Made by a program: the position numbers and the translations under genes
Notes under the pieces: model-generated
Told to the model about the DNA's origin: nothing
What the model saw: the letters and a program-made list of their open reading frames with translations, nothing else
Database searches by the model: none
Assembly: GCA_003058495.1 (NCBI GenBank)
Contig: QBVC01000029.1
Coordinates: 1 to 64,000, forward strand
Direction of reading: 5' to 3'
DNA from: a gamma proteobacterium symbiont of Ctena orbiculata
GTDB lineage: Bacteria; Pseudomonadota; Gammaproteobacteria; Chromatiales; Chromatiaceae
Length of the DNA stretch: 64,000 nt
Part shown: piece by piece, positions 1-9,263 of the stretch
Layout: every line of letters begins with the position of its first letter
Numbering within the stretch: the stretch's first letter is position 1

Positions 1-1095
1 GGCGTCTTCATGGCCCAGGACTGGTCCCTGTTCTACGTTTTCTGGGAGCTGACCCTGATCCCGCTCTTCTTCCTCATCGACCGCTGGGGTGGCAAGAACA
101 GGCACGGCGCGGCCTTGAACTTCGTGCTCTATACCATGGGCGGCTCGGTGTTCATGCTGATCAGCCTGCTGGTGCTGTTCGATGCGGTGCCGGGCCACAG
201 CTTCTCCATGGCCGCGATGACCGAGAGCGGACGCACCCTGCCCGAACATACCCAGATTTTGATCTTTCTCGGCTTTCTCATCGGCTTTGGCGTGAAGATG
301 CCGATCTTTCCCCTCCATGGCTGGCTCCCGCTGGCCCATGTGGAGGCGCCGAGTCCGATCTCGATCCTGCTCTCGGGGATCCTGCTGAAGATGGGTTCCT
401 ACGGCCTCATCCGCGCCGCGGGCATGCTGCCGGATGCGGTGTTTGCGTTGCAGGACCTGCTTGCCACCCTCGCCTTCGTCAGCCTGATCTACGGGGGTCT
501 GCTGGCCTGGCGGCACAGCGATCTGAAGGCGATGATCGCCTACTCGTCGGTGAGCCATATGGGAGTGGTGCTGCTCGGTATCGCGGCGCTCAACCTGGCC
601 GGCCTCCATGGCGCCCTGATGCAGATGGTCGCCCACGGCCTGGTTGCCGGCTCGCTGTTCCTCTTGATCGGCCTGCTCTACGAACGCACCAAGACCCGCG
701 AGGTGACCGACTACAGCTCCCTGGTGCGGGTGATGCCGCGGTTCGCCTTCTTCACCACCCTCGCCTTCGTCGCCGCCGTGTCGCTGCCCGGGACCGCCGG
801 TTTCATCGCCGAGCTCAACGCCCTCATCGGCGGCTTTGCGCGCTGGGGATGGGTTGCCGCGCTGTTGACCATCGGCGTTCTCCTCAGCGCCGCCTATGCG
901 GTGCGCACCATCAGCCAGCTCTTTACCGGACCGGTGCGTCCCGGCATGCAGGATGTGGAGGATCTTCGTCCCACCGAACTGCTGGCCGCGGGCACCCTGG
1001 CCGCGGCTACCCTGCTGTTGGGATTCATGCCGACGCCCGTGCTCAATCTGGTAAACGCCAGCGCACTCCAACTCTCGAGCCTGTTCGCTTTCTAG
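1..1095 (+). CDS. NuoM-like proton-conducting membrane subunit, 5' truncated by window
   Basis: The reading frame is open from base 1 (Gly-Val-Phe before the first Met at 10), so the N-terminus lies upstream of the window. The visible 364 residues match the NuoM/MrpD antiporter-like family: the TM5 Trp-Glu pair (VFWELTLIP), the TM7 lysine motif (GFGVKMPIFPLHGWLP) followed by HVEAPSP, the TM8 lysine (GILLKMGSYGLIR), and many hydrophobic helices. All of the family's key charged residues are present, so this copy looks competent for proton transfer. It stops 10 bp before dabA, and the four downstream genes are tightly packed in the same direction. I infer that it supplies proton flux to a DAB-type inorganic-carbon transporter rather than belonging to complete complex I, because no other nuo genes are visible. 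Genes beyond the left edge could change that view. Confidence 0.9.
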   Translation, partial: GVFMAQDWSLFYVFWELTLIPLFFLIDRWGGKNRHGAALNFVLYTMGGSVFMLISLLVLFDAVPGHSFSMAAMTESGRTLPEHTQILIFLGFLIGFGVKMPIFPLHGWLPLAHVEAPSPISILLSGILLKMGSYGLIRAAGMLPDAVFALQDLLATLAFVSLIYGGLLAWRHSDLKAMIAYSSVSHMGVVLLGIAALNLAGLHGALMQMVAHGLVAGSLFLLIGLLYERTKTREVTDYSSLVRVMPRFAFFTTLAFVAAVSLPGTAGFIAELNALIGGFARWGWVAALLTIGVLLSAAYAVRTISQLFTGPVRPGMQDVEDLRPTELLAAGTLAAATLLLGFMPTPVLNLVNASALQLSSLFAF

Positions 1096-1105
1096 GGGTG
1101 GAATC

Positions 1106-4100
1106 ATGAGCGAGGGCCAGCGCAAGCGCAGCGACATTCGACAACAGATCAGAGAGGCGGTCGATCATCTGCAGCACATACTGCCGAGCCAGGCGCCGAT
1201 CCGCGACTTCGTCCACCACAATACCCTGCACGGTTTTCAGCATCTGCCCTTCCGCGAAGCCGTCGCCACCGCCCGCGCTGTCACCGGCGCCCGTGGCTTC
1301 ATGCCGCTGGAAAAGTATCGTGACTACTACCGACAGGGCCGGATATCCCATGACGACCTGGTCAGCTGTGTGGAAAAGGAACAGGATCTCCAACCCGAGG
1401 CCACTGTGGCGCAAACGGACCAGGCCTCCCTCAGCCGCCTCGATGTGATCCTGGCGGTAATGACCATGGGCTACCGGCCGGTATCCGGCTGCCAGCTCAA
1501 CTGGCAGATCGAGGAGAATCGTGTCCTCGAACGACTCAGGGCCGATCTGCCGAAATCGAGTCGCGAGCGCCTGCTGAAGCAGGCCCGTGAAGCCGGCATG
1601 ATGAGCGAACAGGAGGCCGTCGGCGATCTCTGGGATGCCTGCCTGCAGGTACTCCATCTGCAACAGAACGCCACCCACCCGGAAGAGCTGCTCGATCTGG
1701 CGCCGGAACAGGCCGAGACCCTGCTCCATGACATGCTCGATGACGGCCGCAGCGACCAGGGCACTCCCCATACCACCGCCCAGCTGATGCAGCAGACCGC
1801 GAATGATCAACTCGAGTGGCTGCTGGGACGTCTCGGTCGCGACTTCACCATGAGGGAGCTGTTGCTTGCCCTGACCGGCCATGACCTGCTGGATGATATC
1901 CGACCCCAATTGATCAGAGACCTCTCGAACTTCCTCGATCAGGGGGTGGCGAGCTGGCGACCCGCATCCCGCGCCGAAGGCTTTTATCGCTACTGGAGCA
2001 GCCGGGTCGAACTGGATCTCGACTGGCAGCTGCGGGATATCGAGGGTTGGCGTCAACACCTGGAGCTGCTGCAGAGCGATCCGTTGGAGACCATTATCAG
2101 CGAGCTGCACCGTCTGGGACTCAAGCGGGACAACTGGTGCGGCTATCTGGAACGCCTGGCGCTCGAGTTGCCCGGCTGGTCCGGTATGGTGTTGTGGCGG
2201 CACAACAATCCCGGTTATGAATCCCTCGCCGCGCAGGTCGAGATGCTCGATTATCTCGCCGTGCGTCTGGTCCTGGAGCGGATCCATGCCCACCACCTCT
2301 GCGCCCGCCTTTTCAATATCGAGTCCAGCATCGATATGCTGCGCTGGCACTTCCGCCACCACGCCGATGAGTTCACCGTCCGTGAGGCGCTCTTCAACAG
2401 CCGCCTGCCCGAGTACCTGGCCAGCCGTGCCCAGCGTGCTGTCCACGCCCCGTCCCATGGCGATGGGGATGAGGGCTCGGCACGCTGGCAGCATCTTGCG
2501 CAGCTGATCTGGACCTGGCGCCAGAGCAGCGGCAGCTATGAGAGCAATTCCCGGCCGACCCTCTGCCAGGGCGCCTGGCCCCTGTTCCAGCTGATGCAGC
2601 AACTCGGCTGGTGCGGTGCCGAGGTGCGCTGCCTGGCGTATCAGCAGATCGAGGCGATATTCCAGACCGTCGACGCCCTCGACGAGGATCGCATGGGCTA
2701 TATCTGGCTAGGGGCCTATGAAAAGCACTATCGGGACGAGATCCTCACCGCGTTGGCGCAAAACCGCGGTCGGGGCGCATGGCCGGTGCGGGATGAGCGA
2801 CCCGCCGCACAGGTGATCTTCTGCATGGACGACCGGGAGGAGGGTACCCGCCGCCATCTGGAGGAGATCTACCCCGAGGTGGAGACCCTGGGTACCGCCG
2901 CACACTTCAACGTGCCCCACAACTGGCGCGGTCTGGATGACCGTTGCGCCGCGGCCCAGGCACCGGTGATCCCGGCCCCCGTCATTCCGGTCCACGAGGT
3001 GAGGGAGATGCCCGCCGAGGAGGATCTGGAGAACGGCAGAGCGCATCAACAGCGCCATCGGTTATTGAACAAGGGCCACCGGCTGCTGCTGCAGAACACC
3101 CGCCGAGGCCTGCTCCTCCCCGGCGCGATGTCGGCCTTCGCCGCCCCCATCACCCTGGGGGTACTGATCGGCAAGATTGTGGCGCCGAGACCCTTCGGCC
3201 GGCTGCTGGCCTATCTGCAGCGCCGGATCGAGAAGCCGGTAACGACTCGCATCGCCTTCAGCGCCCCCAACGAGAGCCCGGAGGCGACCGTCGAATCACC
3301 CCGCCTCGGCTTCACCGACAGCGAACAGGCGGATCGGGTCCAGGCGATGCTCAAAGGCATGGGGCTGCTCGACGGCTTTGCCCCGTTGGTCGCCATCGTC
3401 GGCCACGGCTCGGTCAATCAGAACAATCCCCACACCTCGGCATACAACTGCGGCGCCTGCTCCGGGCGCTTCAGTGGACCCAACGCACGTCTTGTCGCCG
3501 CGATGGCCAACCGCGGCGAGGTGAGAGCCATTCTCGGCGAACGCGGCATCGAGATTCCGCAGGACACCTGGTTCATCGGCGCCCTCCACGATACCTGCGG
3601 CGAGACCATCGAGTGGTTCGATCTCGACCTGGTTCCCGACGCCCTGCACCAGGCACGAGAGAGACTGGTGGCGGCCTGCGAGCAGGCCTGCCAGCTGCAT
3701 GCCCAGGAGCGCTGCCGGCGCTTCGCCTCCGCACCCGGGCAGCCCTCCCCCCACAAGGCATTGAATCACGTCGTCGGCCGCGCCCTCGATTTTTCCCAGG
3801 TGAGGCCCGAACTCGGCCATGCCACCAACGCCTGTGCATTCATCGGCCGGCGCTCCATCAGCCGCGGCGCCTTCTTCGACCGGCGCGCCTTCCTCATCTC
3901 CTACGACGCCTCCCAGGACCCGGACGGCGAGGTCCTGGAGCGCCATCTGCTGATCAACGGCGCGGTGGGCGCCGGTATCAACCTCGAATACTACTTCTCC
4001 ACGGTGGACAACGAGCGCTACGGCTGCGGCTCCAAGGTCACCCACAACGTCACCGGCTTCCTCGGCGTGATGGAGGGTGCCAGCTCGGATCTGCGCACCG

Positions 4101-4423
4101 GCCTGCCGCGGCAGATGATCGAGATCCATGAAGCGATGCGTCTGCTGGCCGTGGTGGAGGCCTCCACCGAGACGCTGACGGCGATCTATCAGCGCCAGCC
4201 GCCGATTCAGGAGCTGGTGGGCAACGGCTGGGTGGTGCTGGTCGCCATGGATCCGCAGAGCGGCGAACTCCAGCGCTTCGAACCGGAAGCGGGTTGGCTT
4301 CCCTGGCAGCCCGGCGATCGGCCGGTACCGAAGGTGAATCGCTCCGCGGAGTGGTACAGCGGATCGAACGTCCCCCTGCGGCCGGCGCTGATCAGGACCC
4401 CGGAGGAGCTGGCGGATGCTTGA
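1106..4423 (+). CDS. dabA: DabA, inorganic-carbon (bicarbonate/CO2) uptake subunit, DUF2309 family
   Basis: The 1105-residue protein belongs to the DUF2309/UPF0753 family, whose characterised members (DabA of Halothiobacillus) pair with a NuoL-like membrane protein to energise CO2 hydration and bicarbonate accumulation in the cytoplasm. The beta-carbonic-anhydrase-like zinc site can be read directly: C573 and D575 in FCMDDREEG, H767 in GHGSVNQ and C782 in YNCGACSG. The 15-residue H-to-C spacing matches that reported for DabA (H524/C539). It is longer than many DabA proteins. A ribosome site (GGTGGA) lies just before the ATG at 1106, and the 3' end overlaps the NuoL-like gene by 8 bp, so translation is probably coupled. 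Identification is firm; activity and substrate form are inferred from the family. Confidence 0.95.
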   Translation: MSEGQRKRSDIRQQIREAVDHLQHILPSQAPIRDFVHHNTLHGFQHLPFREAVATARAVTGARGFMPLEKYRDYYRQGRISHDDLVSCVEKEQDLQPEATVAQTDQASLSRLDVILAVMTMGYRPVSGCQLNWQIEENRVLERLRADLPKSSRERLLKQAREAGMMSEQEAVGDLWDACLQVLHLQQNATHPEELLDLAPEQAETLLHDMLDDGRSDQGTPHTTAQLMQQTANDQLEWLLGRLGRDFTMRELLLALTGHDLLDDIRPQLIRDLSNFLDQGVASWRPASRAEGFYRYWSSRVELDLDWQLRDIEGWRQHLELLQSDPLETIISELHRLGLKRDNWCGYLERLALELPGWSGMVLWRHNNPGYESLAAQVEMLDYLAVRLVLERIHAHHLCARLFNIESSIDMLRWHFRHHADEFTVREALFNSRLPEYLASRAQRAVHAPSHGDGDEGSARWQHLAQLIWTWRQSSGSYESNSRPTLCQGAWPLFQLMQQLGWCGAEVRCLAYQQIEAIFQTVDALDEDRMGYIWLGAYEKHYRDEILTALAQNRGRGAWPVRDERPAAQVIFCMDDREEGTRRHLEEIYPEVETLGTAAHFNVPHNWRGLDDRCAAAQAPVIPAPVIPVHEVREMPAEEDLENGRAHQQRHRLLNKGHRLLLQNTRRGLLLPGAMSAFAAPITLGVLIGKIVAPRPFGRLLAYLQRRIEKPVTTRIAFSAPNESPEATVESPRLGFTDSEQADRVQAMLKGMGLLDGFAPLVAIVGHGSVNQNNPHTSAYNCGACSGRFSGPNARLVAAMANRGEVRAILGERGIEIPQDTWFIGALHDTCGETIEWFDLDLVPDALHQARERLVAACEQACQLHAQERCRRFASAPGQPSPHKALNHVVGRALDFSQVRPELGHATNACAFIGRRSISRGAFFDRRAFLISYDASQDPDGEVLERHLLINGAVGAGINLEYYFSTVDNERYGCGSKVTHNVTGFLGVMEGASSDLRTGLPRQMIEIHEAMRLLAVVEASTETLTAIYQRQPPIQELVGNGWVVLVAMDPQSGELQRFEPEAGWLPWQPGDRPVPKVNRSAEWYSGSNVPLRPALIRTPEELADA

Positions 4424-5972
4424 TCAATACGCCTGGCTCATCCCCCTGCTGCCCTGGCTGGCGGCGCTATGGATCGCCATCGGCTATATCCTGGGTCTGA
4501 ATCGCGGTGAAACAGGCGAGGCCCAGACCTCACTGGTCGCCCTGCTCGCCGCCACCGGGTCGCTGCTGCTGTCGCTGGCCCTGTCCGTGGAGTCCTATCT
4601 CTTCGGCGCACCCGGACATCGGATCATGGGCAGCTGGTTCGACAGCGGCGATATCCATCTGCCCCTCAGCTTCAGCCTCGACGCCACCGGTCTTTCGCTG
4701 CTGCCGGTGGTGACGCTGATCGTCCTGCTGACCATGAAATTCGCCGTCAACTACATGCATCGCGAGGCGGGCTACCAGCGCATCTTCATGCTCTTCTGCC
4801 TGTTTGCGGGTGGCATGGAGCTGATCGTCCTGGCCGGCAACGCCCTGCTCGCCTTTGTCGGCTGGGAGATCGTCGGGGTCAGCTCCTACCTGCTGGTCGG
4901 CTATGCCATCGAGCGGCCGACTGCGACCAAAAACGCGGTTCGGGTCTTCATTACCAACCGGGTCGGGGACGTAGGCTTCATCGTCGGTATCGCGCTCTCC
5001 CTGTTCTGGCTGGGCGGGGTCGAGTGGCCGCAGATCAACGGCCGGGCCGATGGCATCGAAACCCTCGCTGCCGGCGTCATCGCCGGGGGTTTCGTGATCG
5101 CGGCGCTGGTGAAGTCGGCGCAACTGCCCTTCGCCCCCTGGATCGCCCAGGCCCTGGAGGGACCGACACCCTCATCCGCCGTCTTCTACAGTTCGCTGAT
5201 GGTCCATGCCGGGGTCATCCTGTTGATCCGTCTCGGTCCCCTGCTGGAACAGGCACCGGCGATGATGGTCACCATCGCCATCCTGGGCCTTCTTACCATG
5301 CTCTATGGCTGGCTCTCCGGGTTGACCCAGTCCGACATCAAAAGCTCGCTGATGTTCGCCACCACGACCCAGGTCGGCCTGATGTTCTTCTGGTGCGGCA
5401 TGGGCTGGTTCACCCTCGCCGCCTGGCATCTGGGCCTGCATGCCATCTGGCGCCTGTTTCAGTTCCTCGCCTCGCCGGCCCTGGTCAATCAGATCGATGA
5501 GGCGACACCGCCACCCCCGCGGTGGCTGCTGCGCTGGCCCTGGCTGCACAACGCCGCCCTGCAGCGTTTCTGGCTCGACCCGCTCTCCGACCTGCTGCTG
5601 GTGCGTCCCACGGTATCCCTGGCAAAGGATGTACAGTTTTTCGATGAGCAGGTTGTCACCCGGGTCATCGGACTGCCGGTCTATACCCGCAGCGTCTCTT
5701 CCCTCACCCAGTGGGAGGCGATGCAGAAGCGCAGTACGACCAGGCAGATGGGCGCGGTGGGTCAAGGCACCGGATTGGCCGGCAAGTTCATGACCTGGCT
5801 CGCCAATATTCTCTACTGGTTCGAATCCCATCTGGTGTTGCGCGGCGGCGGCGAAGGTCTGCTGAAGAATCTCCATCGGGTGGGGGGATTGCTGCAACAG
5901 GCGGAGCAGCTGCTCGCCAAACCGCGCTACCTGATCGTGCTGGTGGTGGCCACTTTCGTGGTGATACTGTGA
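4416..5972 (+). CDS. dabB: DabB-like NuoL-family membrane subunit of the DAB carbon-uptake complex
   Basis: 518-residue NuoL/MrpA-type protein that overlaps dabA by 8 bp. Visible hallmarks are the TM5 Trp-Glu (FVGWEIVGVSSYLLVG) with the downstream TNRVGD motif of NuoL, and KSAQLPFAPWIAQALEGPTP, which is the NuoL lysine/GPTP motif with the usual HTWLPDAMAGPTP partly replaced. It is shorter than complex I NuoL (about 610 residues) because the C-terminal lateral helix is missing, as is usual for DabB. DabB is the membrane partner of DabA and is thought to conduct the cation that drives carbon capture. The C-terminal 130 residues are more hydrophilic and end in one hydrophobic helix. Its position directly after dabA decides the assignment over a complex I subunit. 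Confidence 0.9.
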   Translation: MLDQYAWLIPLLPWLAALWIAIGYILGLNRGETGEAQTSLVALLAATGSLLLSLALSVESYLFGAPGHRIMGSWFDSGDIHLPLSFSLDATGLSLLPVVTLIVLLTMKFAVNYMHREAGYQRIFMLFCLFAGGMELIVLAGNALLAFVGWEIVGVSSYLLVGYAIERPTATKNAVRVFITNRVGDVGFIVGIALSLFWLGGVEWPQINGRADGIETLAAGVIAGGFVIAALVKSAQLPFAPWIAQALEGPTPSSAVFYSSLMVHAGVILLIRLGPLLEQAPAMMVTIAILGLLTMLYGWLSGLTQSDIKSSLMFATTTQVGLMFFWCGMGWFTLAAWHLGLHAIWRLFQFLASPALVNQIDEATPPPPRWLLRWPWLHNAALQRFWLDPLSDLLLVRPTVSLAKDVQFFDEQVVTRVIGLPVYTRSVSSLTQWEAMQKRSTTRQMGAVGQGTGLAGKFMTWLANILYWFESHLVLRGGGEGLLKNLHRVGGLLQQAEQLLAKPRYLIVLVVATFVVIL

Positions 5973-5982
5973 GGGCGGAAGC

Positions 5983-7497
5983 GTGACCATCGAAACCTTG
6001 CACTGGACCACCCAGATCGACTATCCGATCCTGACCCTGCTGCAGCTGCTGCCGCTGGTCAGCGTCGTATTGCTCTGGTTTTTACGGCGCCACCGCTGGC
6101 TGGTGCCCGCGGGCATGGCCGCGGCCCTGCTGGAACTGCTGCTGAGTATCGATCTCTGGCGTCACTACGACACCAGCCTGGCCGGTTTTCAATTTACCGA
6201 AAAGGTCGAGTTGCTGCCGCAGCTTACCTATCATGCCGGCGTCGACGGCATCTCGGTCATCTTCATCCTGCTGACGGCACTCTTGACCCTGCTGATCGCG
6301 CTCTATGGCGTGGTCCGTGAATTGAAACCCTTCAACCGCCTCTACATGGTGATCTTCGCGGTGCAGGCCTGCCTGATGGGGATCTTCGTCACCCTCAACC
6401 TGCTCTGGTTCGTGCTCCTCTCCGCGCTGCAGATCGGTCTCATCGGCTATCTGCTCTGGCGCTGGGGCAATTCCCCTGACAAGGAGCTGGCGCTGAAGCG
6501 CTTCTACCAGTTCATGGCGGTGAGCATCCTGTTGCTGATTGCGGGGACAACGCTGCTCGGCTGGAACTATGCCGACGGCCACGATGGCAGCTGGAGCTTC
6601 GACCTGCTGCGCTTGGCGCAGACCCCTGTCTCGGAGACCTTCCGCTCGGTCGCATTCTTCCTGCTCTTCTACGGTCTCGCGATCCGAACCCCCCTCTTCC
6701 CGCTCCACGGCTGGCTGCCGATGGTAGCGGAACACGGCAATGTGGCGGTGGCGCCCACCTTCCTGCTCGGACTCAAGATCGGCATCTACGGCCTGCTGCG
6801 TTTCGTCCTGCCGCTGCTGCCGACCGCGGTCAGCGAATGGCACAACTATGTGGCGGTATTCGCCCTCGTCGGGATCTTCTATGCCGCATTTCTCGCCATG
6901 ATGCAGAACAATCTGCGCCGACTCCTCGCCTACGCGGTGATCTCCCATACCGGGATTCTGATTCTCGGTATCTTCAGCCTGGAACACGGGGCCTTCATGG
7001 GCAGCGTCATCCTCTCCGCAACCTTCGGCCTCGCCCTGGCGGCGCTGGTATTCACCACCGGACTGCTGTTTCGCCGCACCCATACGACCCTGCTGCACAA
7101 CCTGGGGGGCCTGTTCGATTCCCTCCCCTTTCTCGGCATCACCTTTCTCATCGGCGGTCTTGCCATCATCGGCATGCCCGGGACACCGGGTTTCGATGCG
7201 GCGCATCTGATCCTGGAGTCAGCGATCCATAAATTCGGCGCCCTGGTCACCATCGCATCCGCACTGGGCAATGTGGCGGCGGCGGGATTTCTGTTATGGG
7301 CCTTTCAACGTGCCTTCCTGGCGCCGCGCCCCAGCGGCAGGCAGCCTTTCCAGGTGGTGCCCATCTCGAAGTCAGAGGTTTTCGTGGTCAGTGCGCTGAT
7401 AGCCGTTCTGCTCAGTGCCGGTTTCTTCATCGAACCCTGGCTGACCCTGATTGACAAACCGCTCGCCGAATTGAGCACGCTCTATACCGCCCATTGA
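5983..7497 (+). CDS. NuoM-like membrane protein with lost key charged residues, DAB operon
   Basis: 504 residues, GTG start 11 bp after dabB. The fold signature is NuoM (RTPLFPLHGWLP, then LGLKIGIYGLLRF, and SHTGILILGIFSLE), but two residues central to proton transfer differ. The TM5 Trp-Glu position reads Leu-Ser (S147, in WFVLLSALQ) and the TM7 lysine is Arg (R235, in LAIRTPLF). The TM8 lysine is retained. Both neighbours in the operon keep the canonical residues, so the change is specific to this paralogue. It may be a structural or gating subunit, or may conduct differently; that is inference. It sits between dabB and another NuoM-like gene with 1-4 bp junctions, suggesting a multi-subunit complex. 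Confidence 0.85.
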   Translation: MTIETLHWTTQIDYPILTLLQLLPLVSVVLLWFLRRHRWLVPAGMAAALLELLLSIDLWRHYDTSLAGFQFTEKVELLPQLTYHAGVDGISVIFILLTALLTLLIALYGVVRELKPFNRLYMVIFAVQACLMGIFVTLNLLWFVLLSALQIGLIGYLLWRWGNSPDKELALKRFYQFMAVSILLLIAGTTLLGWNYADGHDGSWSFDLLRLAQTPVSETFRSVAFFLLFYGLAIRTPLFPLHGWLPMVAEHGNVAVAPTFLLGLKIGIYGLLRFVLPLLPTAVSEWHNYVAVFALVGIFYAAFLAMMQNNLRRLLAYAVISHTGILILGIFSLEHGAFMGSVILSATFGLALAALVFTTGLLFRRTHTTLLHNLGGLFDSLPFLGITFLIGGLAIIGMPGTPGFDAAHLILESAIHKFGALVTIASALGNVAAAGFLLWAFQRAFLAPRPSGRQPFQVVPISKSEVFVVSALIAVLLSAGFFIEPWLTLIDKPLAELSTLYTAH

Positions 7498-7526
7498 GAC
7501 CGCAGCAGATGGGACCACTTGACACC

Positions 7527-9011
7527 ATGACCGACCTGCCACTGCTATCGACACTGCTGCTCCTGCCCCTTGCCGGTGCGGGGGCGATCTGGTTTTTCCC
7601 GGTCGCCTGGGCGCGTAGGGTCAGCCTGATCACCCTGCTCTGTTCTCTGATCCCGGCGATAACCCTTGTCGCCCAGCTGCAGGTTGACAACCCCGGATTT
7701 CAGTTTGTCGAGCAGTATCCCTGGATTCCGGCGCTGGATGCCCACTTCAGGTTTGGCGTCGATGGTCTCTCCGCGCCTTTTCTGCCGTTGACGATGCTCC
7801 TCTTCATTGCCGTGACCCTCGCGTCCTGGACCCATATCCAGAGCATGCAGCGGATCTATTTCAGCCTGCTGCTGCTGTTCGCGACCGCCACCCTGGGCGT
7901 ATTCATGAGTATCGATGTGCTGGCCTTTTTCCTGTTTTGGGAACTGACCCTGGCGCCCCTCTATTTCCTCATCAGTCTCTGGGGCATAGGTCCCCACCGG
8001 CGCTACGCGGCGACCAAATATACCCTCTTCATGCTGGCGGGGGGCATTCCACTGCTGCTTGCGATTGCGGTGCTGGCCTTCAACCATGCGGAGATCACCG
8101 GGGCCATACCGCCGGATGGCCTCTCCTTCAACTACCAGACCCTGCTCGACACGCCCCTGCCCCCCGGTCTCGAACTGGTCGTGTTTCTGTTTCTGCTGGT
8201 GGGTTTTGCCGTCAAGACTCCCCTCTTCCCGCTGCACACCTGGCTGCCCATTGTCGCCCTCGAGGGTCCCGCGCCCGTTGCCGCGCTGCTCGTGGGCATC
8301 AAGCTGGGCGCCTACGGCATCATCCGCTTTGCCGTGCCCCTGGCCCCCACTGCCGCACAGGAACTGCACTGGCTCCTTGCCGGCCTGGGGATCATCGGCG
8401 TACTCTACGGCGCCCTGGCGGCCCTCAATCAGACCAACCTGCGGCGCATGCTCGCCTACTCCTCCATGAGTCACGTCGGGCTGGTGGTGCTGGGCATCGC
8501 CTCGTTCAATCTGCAGGGACTGCAGGGGGCGCTGTTCCAACTCTACAATTTTGTCATCATCGCCGGCGGGCTGTTCCTGCTTGCGGGCTATCTGCATCAT
8601 CGACTCGGTTCCACCGATCTCATCCACCTCGGAGGCGCGGCACAGACCATGCCCCTGCTCGCCGCTTTCTTCATGTTTCTGGGGCTCGCCTCCCTGGGTA
8701 TTCCGGGGACCAGCGGATTCCCCGCTGAACTGCTGATCCTGATCAGCGCCCTCGAGACCCATACCGGCGCCGGCCTGGCCGCCCTCTTCGGTCTCATCAT
8801 CGGCACCGGCTATCTCTTGAACAGCTATCGCCAGAGCTTCTTCGGACCGATCACCGACGACCAGGTGCGGGCCAGCCAGGATCTGCGCCCGCGGGAGCTG
8901 GCCACGATGATGTTGTTCTGCCTGCTGGTGCTGCTCTTCGGCCTGTTTCCCGGCCTGGTGCTGGATTTGATGGAAGCGACGGCTGAACTATGGCTGGAGC
9001 GTTTGCGGTAA
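7527..9011 (+). CDS. NuoM-like proton-conducting membrane subunit, last gene of DAB operon
   Basis: About 495 residues of NuoM type with the TM5 Glu (FFLFWELTLAP), the TM7 Lys (GFAVKTPLFPLHTWLP), EGPAPVAALL, and the TM8 Lys (GIKLGAYGIIRF). The frame is open upstream to a TTG at 7494 that overlaps the previous stop codon, with ATGs at 7509 and 7527. I chose 7527 because MTDLPLLSTLLLLPL starts directly with the first helix, as NuoM proteins do; the TTG with translational coupling cannot be excluded. It is the last gene of the run and is followed by a large palindrome. It is probably a third or fourth antiporter-like subunit of the DAB complex. A hydrogenase- or complex I-like partner is less likely, as no such gene is visible. 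Confidence 0.88.
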   Translation: MTDLPLLSTLLLLPLAGAGAIWFFPVAWARRVSLITLLCSLIPAITLVAQLQVDNPGFQFVEQYPWIPALDAHFRFGVDGLSAPFLPLTMLLFIAVTLASWTHIQSMQRIYFSLLLLFATATLGVFMSIDVLAFFLFWELTLAPLYFLISLWGIGPHRRYAATKYTLFMLAGGIPLLLAIAVLAFNHAEITGAIPPDGLSFNYQTLLDTPLPPGLELVVFLFLLVGFAVKTPLFPLHTWLPIVALEGPAPVAALLVGIKLGAYGIIRFAVPLAPTAAQELHWLLAGLGIIGVLYGALAALNQTNLRRMLAYSSMSHVGLVVLGIASFNLQGLQGALFQLYNFVIIAGGLFLLAGYLHHRLGSTDLIHLGGAAQTMPLLAAFFMFLGLASLGIPGTSGFPAELLILISALETHTGAGLAALFGLIIGTGYLLNSYRQSFFGPITDDQVRASQDLRPRELATMMLFCLLVLLFGLFPGLVLDLMEATAELWLERLR

Positions 9012-9020
9012 AAAGATATA

Positions 9021-9257
9021 AGTCCGCAAATGAACGCTAATGAACGCAAATAAGAAAAGAAAACAACAAATCTGGTTTATTATATTTCTTTCCTGCGTAG
9101 GGTGCGGCTCGCCGCACCGCTTAACCTAAACACATGGGTGGCATATCAATGCTTGTGTATTGGTGCGGCAAGCCGCACCCTACGCAGCAAATAAATACTA
9201 AACCAGATACATAATTTTCTTTTCTTATTTGCGTTTATTAGCGTTCATTTGCGGACT
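9021..9257. repeat. Nested palindromic element (MITE-like) between DAB operon and CA gene
   Basis: Outer arms 9021-9063 and 9215-9257 are 43 bp inverted copies with a single mismatch, each beginning with AGTCCGCAAATGAACGC. Inside lies a 10-bp pair (9070-9079 / 9199-9208) and then a 26-bp pair (9093-9118 / 9162-9187, one mismatch) carrying the GTAGGGTGCGG...CCGCACC motif, each arm itself able to fold. No ORF is inside. It lies between two convergent genes and could act as a two-way transcript end. Related outer arms occur at 20556-20755 and 62577-62787. Confidence 0.85.
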
Positions 9258-9263
9258 CTATCC

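Noticed and set aside
1043..2602. 519-codon minus-strand frame opposite dabA
   Set aside because: Antisense shadow of dabA without recognisable protein features.
5983..9011. Reading the NuoM-like genes as part of respiratory complex I
   Set aside because: No other nuo gene is visible and the genes adjoin dabA/dabB; complex I has one NuoM, not three. The unseen left flank leaves some doubt.
9021..9257. CRISPR-like repeats or an insertion sequence
   Set aside because: Only inverted, not regularly spaced direct, repeats; no transposase frame.
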